Shown one piece after another: positions 19,426 through 28,509 of a stretch of DNA of 36,216 bases; positions within the stretch are counted from its first letter, which is position 1; every line of letters starts with the position of its first letter. Under the pieces are notes generated by a model. It ran no database searches, was not told where the DNA came from, and saw only the letters and a list, made by a program, of their open reading frames with translations. The stretch comes from Stramenopiles sp. TOSAG23-2 (taxonomy: Eukaryota; Sar): the NCBI GenBank assembly GCA_900128395.1, contig LT649339.1, positions 1 through 36,216 of the forward strand, read 5' to 3'. Made by a program: the position numbers and the translations under genes.

Positions 19426-21315
19426 TTATAATACATAATCAGCAGTTTTCCCTTCTATTAAACTGCTAAAACTACCACTACGATTTCGGCGAATTGTTGG
19501 CGCTGCATGTGTTTGTAAATTCACACTAGAACTGATTCTTGCTAAAGTGTCCATACTAATAGAATGATTCAAATCAGGTTGTGCCTTTAAACTTCTACGT
19601 ATCACATCAACTAAGAAGTTTGTATGTGAATGACTCTCAAGAACTGAACTAATAAATCTTTTAGCAACTCGATCACACCAGCAATCTCCAATAGGGAACA
19701 AGCCTTCGTACCAAGAGCAATGCCCACCCCTCTTTGTATTTAATATAATTACATTTTTATTTTCAGGAATTTCATTCCAGTCAATTAAACTGCCTGCAAC
19801 GATTGGATCATCATCCGAGTGCAATATTAATGTTGTAATTTTAATTTTAGATATTTCACTTGCAGCCGTTTTTCTATAGTGGCCCCTTGTTTGCTTTAAA
19901 AATTTATATTCGCCACCTTGGTCGTTTTTATTTTTACCTGAATAATTGTCAATTTCATATAAGAAACGATCATATTCGCTTTGTGCATTGCCTCTCAATA
20001 CACCACCAACTGCACCTTTATCGTATACTCTTTTTTTTACTCGTGTTGGGTCTAGCATTGCTGGTGCAATAACATTTCCTTGGCGATCTAATGTTGGGCG
20101 GAAGCGTCGATCGTTCTGCATATGTCGTTCAAAACAAACACGTAGTTGTGAAGTCAAGTACATGCCATAGCTAGCTAATTCATTTTTTTGTACATTTTCA
20201 ATTGTTTTTTTTAATTCAAAAGCGCCACTGAAGGTCAATGCGCATATCATGGGTGTCTTCCTTCCAACATCTTCCAAATAACGCAATAATAAATGACCGC
20301 CTGCACTGAATGCGCATCCAACAATCGGGGATTCAGGATACTCATTATTAAGATGTTGCATCACATATGTCAGGTCTTTAGTACAACCAAAATCACAACG
20401 CCAATATGAATAGGCAACAACTCTCCAACCAGACCGATGACATGCTCTTGCCAATCGCTTGACATATGGCGTTTTATTATTGTCTCCAAGTCCATGAATA
20501 ATTACAACTATAGGCAATGCATTATGTTGTTTAATTGACATACGGGATGATCTCCTTTTTTTAATTTTAATATTGATTTTTATATCATCCTCATCATCTG
20601 ATTCATCCTCTTCAAACTCATCATCTGGGTGTTCAATCCAATCCAACAACAAATCATTTCCATCGTATGCTTTAATGGTTTCTCGCCTATAACGCACCGG
20701 CTCAAATAACCACCACTCTAAATGGCCAAGAACAAATCCTATTAATGTCTGGGTATGATTATTTAGCAACCAAAAACATGGCTCAAAGCGAAATTTGGCT
20801 AACTTACTCTTTTCAACGATATGGACATTCCATGGAGTTCTTTGAAATCTTAAATTAGGAGATTCAACATATAAGAAATAATAAGCCAATCCCCAAACGG
20901 CTGCAAACCACGACGTAAATAAGCCTACGCTTGATATTTTAATATTAAATCTTCTTAATTGATTTCCTGCAAAAAATGTAAAAATAGCGGCTGAAGATAC
21001 CATACTCAAGATCAATTTTGATTTTCGCATAGTAAATAAAAAACTACGTATAACTTCATTTATTACAGCTCCTTTCTTAAACAAGCGCTTTCCTGTTTTC
21101 GGATCACGACTAGGTATATTGTATATTACAGCCCCGATACCTCCAACTGCGAATATAGAAAAGTACAATAATATGCGGTTAAACGTAGATCTATATATAA
21201 AATGTTGGAAGAAACTGAATATTGATTTCTTACTTTTCGTAGTTACTATTTTTTTTGCAACAGTATTTGCCACTACATAATTAAGTGATATAAATTTTGT
21301 AAGTATATTTGGCAT
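19426..21315 (-). CDS. ABHD1/2/3 (YheT)-type alpha/beta hydrolase, membrane-anchored
   Basis: This alpha/beta hydrolase is of the YheT/ABHD1-3 class, whose eukaryotic members act on phospholipids or other acyl esters. I take the ATG at 21315 (MPNILTKFISLNY, 629 residues); an open frame continues to 21552 but is a low-complexity Tyr/Ile translation. Hydrophobic segments at about residues 45-67, 95-112 and 122-145 suggest a membrane anchor before the catalytic domain. Family landmarks: NNHTQTLIGF; IHGLGDNNKTPYVKRLA with the oxyanion strand; the nucleophile elbow CAFSAGGHLLLRY with S337; LHSDDDPIV for the acid; and RGGHCSWYEG for the His. The elbow is A-x-S-x-G instead of the common G-x-S-x-G. 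An acidic insert (EFEEDESDDEDD) lies between the lid and the core. Substrate unknown. Confidence 0.85.
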   Translation of the reverse strand: MPNILTKFISLNYVVANTVAKKIVTTKSKKSIFSFFQHFIYRSTFNRILLYFSIFAVGGIGAVIYNIPSRDPKTGKRLFKKGAVINEVIRSFLFTMRKSKLILSMVSSAAIFTFFAGNQLRRFNIKISSVGLFTSWFAAVWGLAYYFLYVESPNLRFQRTPWNVHIVEKSKLAKFRFEPCFWLLNNHTQTLIGFVLGHLEWWLFEPVRYRRETIKAYDGNDLLLDWIEHPDDEFEEDESDDEDDIKINIKIKKRRSSRMSIKQHNALPIVVIIHGLGDNNKTPYVKRLARACHRSGWRVVAYSYWRCDFGCTKDLTYVMQHLNNEYPESPIVGCAFSAGGHLLLRYLEDVGRKTPMICALTFSGAFELKKTIENVQKNELASYGMYLTSQLRVCFERHMQNDRRFRPTLDRQGNVIAPAMLDPTRVKKRVYDKGAVGGVLRGNAQSEYDRFLYEIDNYSGKNKNDQGGEYKFLKQTRGHYRKTAASEISKIKITTLILHSDDDPIVAGSLIDWNEIPENKNVIILNTKRGGHCSWYEGLFPIGDCWCDRVAKRFISSVLESHSHTNFLVDVIRRSLKAQPDLNHSISMDTLARISSSVNLQTHAAPTIRRNRSGSFSSLIEGKTADYVL

Positions 21316-21797
21316 TGTTGCTTCTTGTTGCTTTTGTACTAATAAGTTCGAACAGGTATATAGTATATTATTATAATATATTATATATAGCAGCCAATGT
21401 ATAATATCATGTATATATCTATACAGGTATGTATATATATATATGTACATACATACATTACTGTATATGATTGAAATAATAATGCAATTTATGCCTTTGT
21501 CTTCCAAAATTTTTCTATTTAAGTACAATAAAACTATACTATAATATAACAACTTGATAGGAAAATATCGTCTAAAAAAATGTAGAAAGTTATAGTGTAG
21601 TATTTTTTTTTATCCTTCTGGCCGCCTTCTAGAAGCAACAGAACATATTTTTAATACACCACAATCATTCAAAATATTAATGTATCAATACATTTGTACA
21701 TTTGTGAACAACATTGATGTATAATATAAATAATTAACTATTATTATTTCGTATTTAAACAAACCCTTACTCTACTCGAAAGTGATAATATAGCAAT
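21316..21797. promoter_or_regulatory. Divergent intergenic region between hydrolase and copper ATPase
   Basis: About 480 bases between divergent genes, AT-rich with TATATA and ACATACAT tracts near 21419-21456. A GC-richer stretch CTTCTGGCCGCCTTCTAGAAGC lies at about 21616-21637, in which CTTCTAGAAG is a perfect palindrome. Promoters of both genes should lie here; copper-responsive elements were not identified. Confidence 0.4.
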
Positions 21798-24700
21798 ATG
21801 ACGGATGCAAAATATGAATTAACTACTAGTACTAATAATAATAAGGTAACTATTAACATTCCTTCATCTAGTTTCATAGCAAAATATCTTGTTGAAGGCA
21901 TGACTTGCTCATCTTGTGTTAATACTGTTGAAACTGGTGTGAAAAAAGGGCACACAATTAATTTAAAGCGTGTCAATGTTAATTTGTTAGAAGATACTAT
22001 GGAAGTTACATTTTCTGAAGATGATTTAGAAAAGGCGAAAGTGTATGGTGAAGGTATTGTAGATACGGTGGAATGTTTAGGGTTTGACTGTAAATTATTG
22101 AACCTTGATATTATCCCTTTAACTACGTTCAAAGCAAAATATCTTGTTGAAGGCATGACTTGCTCATCTTGTGTTAATACTGTTGAAACTGGTGTGAAAA
22201 AAGGGCACACAATTAATTTAAAGCGTGTTAATGTTAATTTGTTAGAAGATACTATGGAAGTTACATTTTCTGAAGATGATTTAGAAAAGGCGAAAGTGTA
22301 TGGTGAAGGTATTGTAGATACGGTGGAATGTTTAGGGTTTGACTGTAAATTATTGGAAGTAACACAACTTCATGAAGGTAAACAAAGAAAACTGCTAACT
22401 TGTTTATTGAATTTTGAAATGGAAAAATCTATATCCAATACCGTCCTGGTAAATTTAACAAATGAGATTATTACCTACCTTTTGAACGTAAATGAAAAAT
22501 ATGAAGATAGTATTAGTAAAGTTAGTTCCACTACAACAGATCAGAATCAAAAAAATAATAACAAGATGAATGTGAATGAAATTGAATTATTTATAGAATT
22601 CAATGATGAAATTATTGGGATTCGTACGATATGTGAAGAATATATAGATCCTGTGCTGAAGAAATTCAAGGTTATAAAATACGATGTAGCTGCTGCAACT
22701 GGGACATTAAGTACATTGCAAAGTCGTAAAAATAATCAAGTCAATCAATGGAAAAAGTCATTGTATTTTAGTTTAATATTTACCGCCCCATGCTTTTTAA
22801 TATCTATGGTTCTACCATCAATTCATCCATCCATTAAAATGGCATTTATGTCAAGCGTATTTGATGAGATAAATTTGCATTGGGGTGCTTTATTAATGTG
22901 GATATTAGCAACACCAGTTCAATTCATCTCGGGTCAACTATTTTACGTTGAAGCATATCATGGTATGTTGCGACGAAATTATGGTATGTCGTTTCTAATT
23001 GCATTAGGGACAAGTGCTGCATATTTTTACTCTGCATTTGCTGTTATATATAATATGCTGTATACAAAGCCAGGTGTCCATACCAAATCTCACCAAGGGG
23101 CGCATTTTTTTGAAACAAGTGCTATGCTAATTACATTTGTATTACTTGGGAAATTTATGGAAGCTACTGCAAAGAAGGAAACATCAAGTGCCCTTGCCGC
23201 GTTGATGAAGTTATCGGCTAGCACAGCTCGATTAGTGGTACAAAAAAATACAAAAAATGACAATGTTACAACAATTACAGATGAGGATATCGATGAAATC
23301 AAAGATATCGATATCGTTATGTTACAACGTGGTGATATTATTAAAGTTTTGCCTGGTGACACATTGCCTGCAGATGGGATTGTAATTAAAGGACGATCGA
23401 CTGTAAATGAATCGATGTTAACCGGCGAACCAATGCCTGTGCAAAAAAATGTTGGTGACTTAGTGTCTGGATCAACATCCAATGTAGATGGTACATTATT
23501 TATCTCCGTAACTGAGACTGGTGCAAATACAACATTGTCAAATATTATTAATCTTGTGCAAGATGCACAAACAAAAAAACCACCGATACAAATATTTGCC
23601 GATCGTATAAGTGGCATATTTGCTCCTATTGTTGCTTCGATTTCTTTGCTTACTTTCATTGTTTGGATTATTTTAACATCTGCCAATGTTGTACCAAAAG
23701 AATGGTATCCATATGGCGAAAGCAACTTTGTTATGTCTTTAACCTTTAGTATTGCTGTATTAGTTATTGCATGTCCATGCGCGTTGGGTCTTGCAACACC
23801 CACAGCTATTATGGTTGGCACAAGTGTTGGTGCTAAGTTAGGAATATTAGTAAAGAGTGGTGATGCACTCGAGACGGCACATAATGTAACGGATGTAATA
23901 TTTGACAAAACTGGGACTTTGACATCGGGTACGCCATCTTGCACAGATATAGTATTATTGAATGATAAAGTTCCGCTTAATATGAAAAAGAAAACGGTAG
24001 AAGAACAAGATGATACAGGAAATGATTTTTTACGAATATCACAACATGATTTATTATATTTTGTTGGATGTGCTGAAAAAGGTAGCGAGCATCCACTTGC
24101 ACAAGCTATTGTAAAAAAAGCAACTAGTGTCAAGAATGTGAAGCCGTTAAAAGAGCCTGGTGCATTCAAAGCAGACCCAGGCCGTGGTATATGCGCAGAT
24201 GTTGATGGACATCAAGTTTTAATTGGTAATCGTCAGTATATGGAAGAAAAAGGCTCGATATTTACAACCAACGCGGAACGGACAGAAAATTGCATGCAAA
24301 CGATGGAAAAAAAAGGGAAAACAAGTGTAATAGTGTCCATTAATAATGTTGTAGTTGGTGTATTGGGTATTTACGACGAAGCAAAACAAGACGCGGCCGT
24401 TGCTTTAGCTGGTCTACGTGCTATGAATCTAAATGTATGGATGTTAACTGGTGATAATCGAAGAACAGCGGAAGCAATTGCATTTGAATTAGGAATACCT
24501 AAAGAACAAATTGTAGCTGAAGTTTTGCCAGGAGAAAAATCTGAAAAAGTTGTTGAATTACAAGAGAAAGGGAAAATTGTTGCCATGGTGGGGGATGGAG
24601 TAAATGATTCTCCTGCCTTAGCTCAAGCAAACTTAGGCATAGCAATTGGTGCAGGTGCTGATGTCGCAGTAGAAGCGGCTGACTTAGTGCTGGTGAAATC

Positions 24701-25316
24701 GAGATTAGTGGATGTAATCACTGCAATTGATTTATCTCGTGTCACTTACCAACGTATACGTTTAAATATGTTTTGGGCTTTAGGTTATAACACATTAGGA
24801 ATACCGATTGCTGCTGGTGTTTTATTTCCACTTATAAAAGTAGTTTTGCCGCCTGAAGTTGCTGGACTAGCAATGGCAATGTCGTCAGTCTCCGTTGTAA
24901 TTTCATCTATTTTATTGCGTAATTATAAACCTCCAAAAATTGAATCAAGTTATGGCCGAGAAGTTCGACAAGGTACATTAGGAATTGAATCAGTAAAAAT
25001 GGAATTGGAGAGTGAAAATAATGGTGGTGGTGGTGGTATTGCCTATCATATTGATCCCGGGTGTATGATGGCATATGGTGGCGCATGTACATGTGCTGCT
25101 GAATTATGTACATGTGCAGATTGTGCTATTCATAAAGGTGGGGGTCGCTACAATAGTAAGAAGAAAAGTGGTGGTGAGAAGGATGATGATGAAGAAATAA
25201 AATTGTACAGTGCCGGTTGTTCCATGCAATGGGGTGAGAAGTGTAACTGTGATCCAAATAAATGTGCTTGCGCTGATTGTATGGAACATAAATTTGAGGT
25301 TGGAAAAAAAGCGTAA
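21798..25316 (+). CDS. Copper-transporting P1B-type ATPase with twin HMA domains and Cys-rich tail
   Basis: This 1172-residue ATP7/CopA-type pump exports Cu(I) across a secretory-pathway or plasma membrane using ATP. Two heavy-metal-associated domains stand at ~28-101 and ~113-186, each with GMTCSSC (C37/C40 and C122/C125), and a degenerate third one lacking CxxC ends near residue ~300 (EIIGIRTICEEY). The core is complete: TGEP in the actuator domain, CPC (C659-P660-C661) in TM6, DKTGT with the phosphorylated D703, SEHPLAQAI, MLTGDN, GDGVNDSPAL, and the copper-site residues in ALGYN and MAMSS. Unusually, the tail after TM8 (~1040-1172) holds two Cys modules, 1089-1109 and 1141-1161, each spaced C-x7-C-x-C-x4-C-x-C-x2-C, separated by a Gly/Lys/Asp linker. 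This looks like a cytosolic metallothionein-like metal-binding extension. Cu(I) specificity follows from CPC/YN/MxxSS. Confidence 0.95.
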   Translation: MTDAKYELTTSTNNNKVTINIPSSSFIAKYLVEGMTCSSCVNTVETGVKKGHTINLKRVNVNLLEDTMEVTFSEDDLEKAKVYGEGIVDTVECLGFDCKLLNLDIIPLTTFKAKYLVEGMTCSSCVNTVETGVKKGHTINLKRVNVNLLEDTMEVTFSEDDLEKAKVYGEGIVDTVECLGFDCKLLEVTQLHEGKQRKLLTCLLNFEMEKSISNTVLVNLTNEIITYLLNVNEKYEDSISKVSSTTTDQNQKNNNKMNVNEIELFIEFNDEIIGIRTICEEYIDPVLKKFKVIKYDVAAATGTLSTLQSRKNNQVNQWKKSLYFSLIFTAPCFLISMVLPSIHPSIKMAFMSSVFDEINLHWGALLMWILATPVQFISGQLFYVEAYHGMLRRNYGMSFLIALGTSAAYFYSAFAVIYNMLYTKPGVHTKSHQGAHFFETSAMLITFVLLGKFMEATAKKETSSALAALMKLSASTARLVVQKNTKNDNVTTITDEDIDEIKDIDIVMLQRGDIIKVLPGDTLPADGIVIKGRSTVNESMLTGEPMPVQKNVGDLVSGSTSNVDGTLFISVTETGANTTLSNIINLVQDAQTKKPPIQIFADRISGIFAPIVASISLLTFIVWIILTSANVVPKEWYPYGESNFVMSLTFSIAVLVIACPCALGLATPTAIMVGTSVGAKLGILVKSGDALETAHNVTDVIFDKTGTLTSGTPSCTDIVLLNDKVPLNMKKKTVEEQDDTGNDFLRISQHDLLYFVGCAEKGSEHPLAQAIVKKATSVKNVKPLKEPGAFKADPGRGICADVDGHQVLIGNRQYMEEKGSIFTTNAERTENCMQTMEKKGKTSVIVSINNVVVGVLGIYDEAKQDAAVALAGLRAMNLNVWMLTGDNRRTAEAIAFELGIPKEQIVAEVLPGEKSEKVVELQEKGKIVAMVGDGVNDSPALAQANLGIAIGAGADVAVEAADLVLVKSRLVDVITAIDLSRVTYQRIRLNMFWALGYNTLGIPIAAGVLFPLIKVVLPPEVAGLAMAMSSVSVVISSILLRNYKPPKIESSYGREVRQGTLGIESVKMELESENNGGGGGIAYHIDPGCMMAYGGACTCAAELCTCADCAIHKGGGRYNSKKKSGGEKDDDEEIKLYSAGCSMQWGEKCNCDPNKCACADCMEHKFEVGKKA
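21879..22355. repeat. Tandem 222-bp repeat encoding two near-identical HMA domains
   Basis: Copy one is 21879-22100 and copy two 22134-22355, a 255-base period (85 codons). I find one difference, GTC versus GTT for the same Val, so the two protein domains are identical. The short segments joining them (about 33 bases) differ. Confidence 0.92.
25038..25313 (+). other. Duplicated Cys-rich metallothionein-like modules (domain)
   Basis: This part of the copper ATPase gene encodes residues ~1081-1172. Each module has six Cys with the same spacing (C-x7-C-x-C-x4-C-x-C-x2-C) and shared wording: G-C-x-M ... C-x-C ... C-A/T-C-A-D-C followed by xxHK. The clustered CxC pairs resemble fungal and algal metallothioneins. 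Metal binding is inferred from this pattern. Confidence 0.7.
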
Positions 25317-25459
25317 AATGTAAAAGAGTCGTACGATCTGTAAGAAAAACTTTTTTTATATGATATATAATAAGGAGAGCGTAATTAAAAAACATAATTA
25401 AAACATTTAAAAAACATATATGTGTGTAAAAGAATACGAGTACATTAAAATCACATTTT
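25317..25459. other. Short 3' region after the copper ATPase
   Basis: About 140 AT-rich bases after the ATPase TAA; likely 3' untranslated sequence and terminator. Nothing else seen. Confidence 0.4.
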
Positions 25460-25904
25460 CTACATGACTATACAAAAGCTTTCATCACTAAGCGATACAT
25501 CTACTACTCTTTTGAAATCTGAATTGTGATGTTTTCTATGCAATTTTAACTGCTTAAAGTCTTCTTTTAACACACTTTGACGACGTCCTTTTGCACCGTC
25601 TTCAACAGCAACAGACATGGAGAATTGTGAATGGTTAAACATCAAACATACAAGTAAAATCCCAATCTTCCAATGCTTTGTATAAGTTATCATAGTCATC
25701 AATATTGTTATTGTCTTTATCGTTGTAAGATATTGGAAACCAAGCTAGAATTTTACCTTCCTCTACAGCCCGATCTAAATTTGCTTTCCCTGCTCCCATT
25801 GGTATTTGACCTTCCTGGTCATTAAACTTTATCTTATAGTACGACTTCTTTCTTCCTAATCCATTATGATCTTCCAAAATTGAGCATGTTATTAAGGGCT
25901 TAAG
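25460..25904 (-). pseudogene. Unrecognised two-frame coding remnant
   Basis: On the minus strand, coding-like sequence appears in two successive overlapping frames. The first, open from about 25904, gives LITCSILEDHNGLGRKK then KIKFNDQEGQIPMGAG, ANLDRAVEEGKILAWFPISY and ALEDWDFT, and stops at 25635. The second frame, open to 25460, gives VEDGAKGRRQSVLKEDFKQL then KLHRKHHNSDFKRVVDVSLS and ends FCIVM. A frameshift or a small intron could join them: GTATGT lies at the end of the first frame, with AG dinucleotides downstream. No ATG starts the first frame, so the 5' end is missing or lies in an unseen exon. I recognise no family. Either a decayed gene or a spliced small gene; decay is favoured because the neighbouring plus-strand remnant also lacks a start. 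Confidence 0.35.
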
Positions 25905-26454
25905 ACAGAAACAGAAGACGGTTCAATATGGTGCATTACCAATTATAAAAAAAGTTTTAAAGATGCACTGTATTGATACGAGTAGTAATGAAAAAAATAA
26001 CGAATTGCGTCGTATTTTATGTGCATTAATAACGTCGATGGGAAAGGAATACGGTAAAGATATGATTGCACATGGAATTTTTGAAGATTTAGTAGAAATA
26101 TTAAAAATATTTATTGAATATTATTCTCAATTCAATAAGAAATTATGTGGTACTAAACAAGTAGAGAACTTTTATATCAACATTATACGTAGCATATCTA
26201 GCATTTTAAATATACATGGAAATCATCATGTTAATGATAATAATAATATTCATACGCAAAATTTAAACGAAGCGAAACCTTTGCATGTTATGTTGGATTT
26301 TATAAAACGACAAAAGGAAGTTGATGTAAATAGTAAATTGACAGAAGAAATCTTGTTAAAATATTTGAAAATAGGAAGTGAACTATTTCAAAAACATGTT
26401 CGGTGTGTTGAATCAACATATGTATGTGTGAGATGTTTATGTGTGTACATTTGA
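25870..26454 (+). pseudogene. Armadillo/HEAT-like gene fragment without a start
   Basis: The frame is open from just after a TGA (25867-25869) to the TGA at 26452. It reads IEHVIKGLRQKQKTVQYGAL, PIIKKVLKMHCIDTSSN, then ELRRILCALITSMGKEYGKD and MIAHGIFEDLVEILKIFIEY, which has the helix pairing and G-A/I-L pattern of armadillo repeats. Coding-like sequence extends upstream of the first ATG (25963), so that ATG is not a natural start. The last ~15 residues (CVESTYVCVRCLCVYI) look like read-through into non-coding DNA. It is either the last exon of a gene whose other exons are absent, or a truncated copy of an ARM-repeat gene elsewhere. No full gene can be assembled in this window, so I treat it as a fragment. 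Confidence 0.42.
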
Positions 26455-27286
26455 AAACGCCACCATATATTATTTAATGTGCCGGTATGAATAATTTTCT
26501 TTTTAAATCTTTCCCCCTCTGATATGCATGTAGAAATATTTTCTTACTTTGTATCATAATATTAATAATTCGTTAATATCATATCATATATGTGTTTTTC
26601 TCTTACTCCTATGTTATATAAAATTCTTTTACTCCCGTTTATTAACCTCTCAAATCAAAAATGATTTATAAATTTTAGTAAAAATTATTTAGTATTCAAA
26701 AGATGTTTCCGCTGTCTGTGATTCAGAGCTTCAAGAATGATTTATAAATTTTAGTAAAAATTATTTAGTATTCAAAAGATGTTTCGTCTGTCTGTGATTC
26801 AGAGCTAAATGAAAGAGGTCCTCCTTCATAAAGTTCATATCATATATATTATAAATAAGAGAATTGTTTATATTATAATATGATACCTGGTATGATCATA
26901 TGATATGGTTAAAATCTATGTACTTCTTCGTAAATCTAAAAGTTATGATATATAATATATACATGATATTATGCATATATAAATATTACAACCCAAATGT
27001 TAAAAATTATTTTTTAAATCATTAACTCCTTACACGTATAAGATAATTTTTTAAAGCACATTTTACATTTTACTCGTAAAAAAAAAGACACGAATAAAAC
27101 ACGGAGAGTACCTGCTTGGGATTAAAAAAAATTAAAAGGTGTGTACTATGTTCAAGATTACATGAAATATGATAATATAAAATTTTTAAAACCAATTTAC
27201 ATACACAAACATATCAGTATCTGATACGTTTCTCTCGAACGATTCGTAAAAAAAATATATGTTTATGCATATTTTTTTCACTTTTT
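26455..27286. other. Gene-free region with 71-bp tandem repeat
   Basis: About 830 bases between the ARM-like fragment and the SAM carrier 3' end. It holds the TTCTTTTACTCCCGT string (26624-26638), the tandem repeat at 26660-26806 and ATATCATATG-type palindromic runs (~26577-26590 and 26836-26905). No coding sequence is supported. Confidence 0.45.
26660..26806. repeat. Two-copy tandem repeat, 71-bp units
   Basis: Unit one at 26660-26730 and unit two at 26736-26806 both start AATGATTTATAAATTTTAG and end GTCTGTGATTCAGAGCT. Only two substitutions separate them (TTTCCGCTG versus TTTCGTCTG); a 5-base spacer gives a 76-base period. Confidence 0.9.
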
Positions 27287-28267
27287 TCAAAAAGTCTCTT
27301 TGTCTTCTTCGTCCCGCTTTGACATTGTTTTAATAACTTTATCATATGTTCCTAGGAAAACGAAACCACCTAAACCAATCCAAAATACTCTTGGTGCTAT
27401 CCCACTAAAAAATGCACGCCAACCCTCTTCGCTTAATATTCGATTAAATGTATTAACTAAACCATTATATGCTTTACCATTAGCATCGGTACCTAACATT
27501 AATCGGGTTTTGATAACATCTAATGGTGTTGTGACTGCAGCAGCGAAACTTCCAGATATTGTCCCACAAACTGCTGCTTGAAAAGAAGTCGCTTCATATC
27601 CTTGATAATTAGCAATATATGATTTCATACCTTCCCATATAGGGAACTGAATGAACGAAAATGGTACTTCACGTAACACGGTAGTCCAATAGCCGGTATA
27701 AAAGTTTGTCCAACCACCTGGTGCACTTCTAATTGCAGTCAAAGTTTCAGATGTTGTTTTATAAAGACCAGCTTGCATTTTTTGTTTCACATTTTCAGTA
27801 GGGACGCGTATTAAACACGCGATTGTTTCGCCAAACGACGCTGCAATCATCGATTTAGCTGCGCCTAAATTGTCTGGTAAAACTGATTTTGCACTTTCAT
27901 ATGACGCGAAAAATAAAGATGCACCAGGGACTGAGCCAACAGCAGCTGATGCTAAACCATTATAAATTCCACTAAATCCACCTGCTTTTAAAAACCCTTC
28001 CGCTGCTTGCATACGAGTTTTTATTGTGTCTAATGGAAACAAAGCGACATCAACAGAAAAACCAGCAACACCTAAATTTTACCAGATGAATATATATATA
28101 TACATAGAAATGTAAAGAAGTCAAATATTTATTATATAGAAAAGTTTTAAAATAGTTAGTTTTGTTGAACGAAAAGTGATAATTGATAACATTTTAATTC
28201 AAGTATAAAAATATAACTTACCACCTGATATTAATGCTGTTATAAATGGTACCTCCTCTCCAGACAT
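27287..28267 (-). CDS. Mitochondrial S-adenosylmethionine carrier (SLC25A26-type), two exons
   Basis: The product exchanges S-adenosylmethionine for S-adenosylhomocysteine across the inner mitochondrial membrane. It is spliced: exon 1 is 28222-28267 (MSGEEVPFITALISG plus one base) and exon 2 is 27287-28071, with a 150-bp GTAAGT...TTTAG intron (28072-28221). Joined, they give 276 residues, and the join restores ISGGVAGFSVDVALFPLDTIKTR in two pieces, the typical start of the first carrier repeat. Three carrier signatures are present: FPLDTIKTR, VPTENVKQK and TPLDVIKTR. The PTE..K second motif and the GSVPGASLFFASYE and REVPFSFIQFPIWE segments are typical of SAM carriers (Sam5/SLC25A26). Exon 2 alone starts on a TTG and would lack the first half-helix. 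The family assignment is firm, the substrate assignment likely. Confidence 0.9.
28072..28221 (-). other. Spliceosomal intron in the SAM carrier gene
   Basis: The minus strand reads GTAAGT at the donor (28221-28216) and TTTAG at the acceptor (ending 28072). The 150-base AT-rich intron interrupts a Gly codon after its first base. Its removal links exon 1, which carries the only good ATG, to the carrier signature in frame. It is the only intron I can support with confidence in the window. Confidence 0.88.
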
Positions 28268-28307
28268 GGTACACCTATTTTAATATTGTTCAACAATGAC
28301 TATTGTA

Positions 28308-28390
28308 TTATATATATATATATATATATATCAATGTCTGGATGTCTGTACATGTCGTATTCCAGTATTCCTCTCTCTCTCTCTCTCTCT
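28308..28390. repeat. (TA)n and (CT)n microsatellites
   Basis: A TA run at 28308-28331 and a 20-base CT run at 28371-28390, with unique sequence between them. Confidence 0.88.
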
Positions 28391-28496
28391 GATTTAAGTG
28401 ATCTTAGATCATCGTAATTTCCGGCACTGAATTCACCCTCTCCTCTCCTCTCGTCGTTTATTCGATTTTATTCTCTAATTTAAATTCACCCTGTAC

Positions 28497-28509
28497 TACC
28501 ACGGTGGTA
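28497..28509. promoter_or_regulatory. TACCAC-n-GTGGTA inverted repeat
   Basis: Two 6-base arms that are exact reverse complements with a one-base centre, about 260 bases upstream of the FAAP100-like ATG. It resembles the inverted repeat upstream of PUS10. Confidence 0.3.

Noticed and set aside
21316-21552. 79-codon N-terminal extension of the ABHD-type hydrolase
   Set aside because: The translation is a Tyr/Ile run from TATATA tracts; the ATG at 21315 begins normal sequence.
21767-22210. 147-codon antisense ORF with an internal protein repeat
   Set aside because: The repeat is just the reverse strand of the duplicated HMA domains.
23090-24169. 359-codon ORF antisense to the copper ATPase
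   Set aside because: It lies wholly within the conserved ATPase core on the other strand, where strong motifs fix the coding frame; its translation has no recognisable domain.
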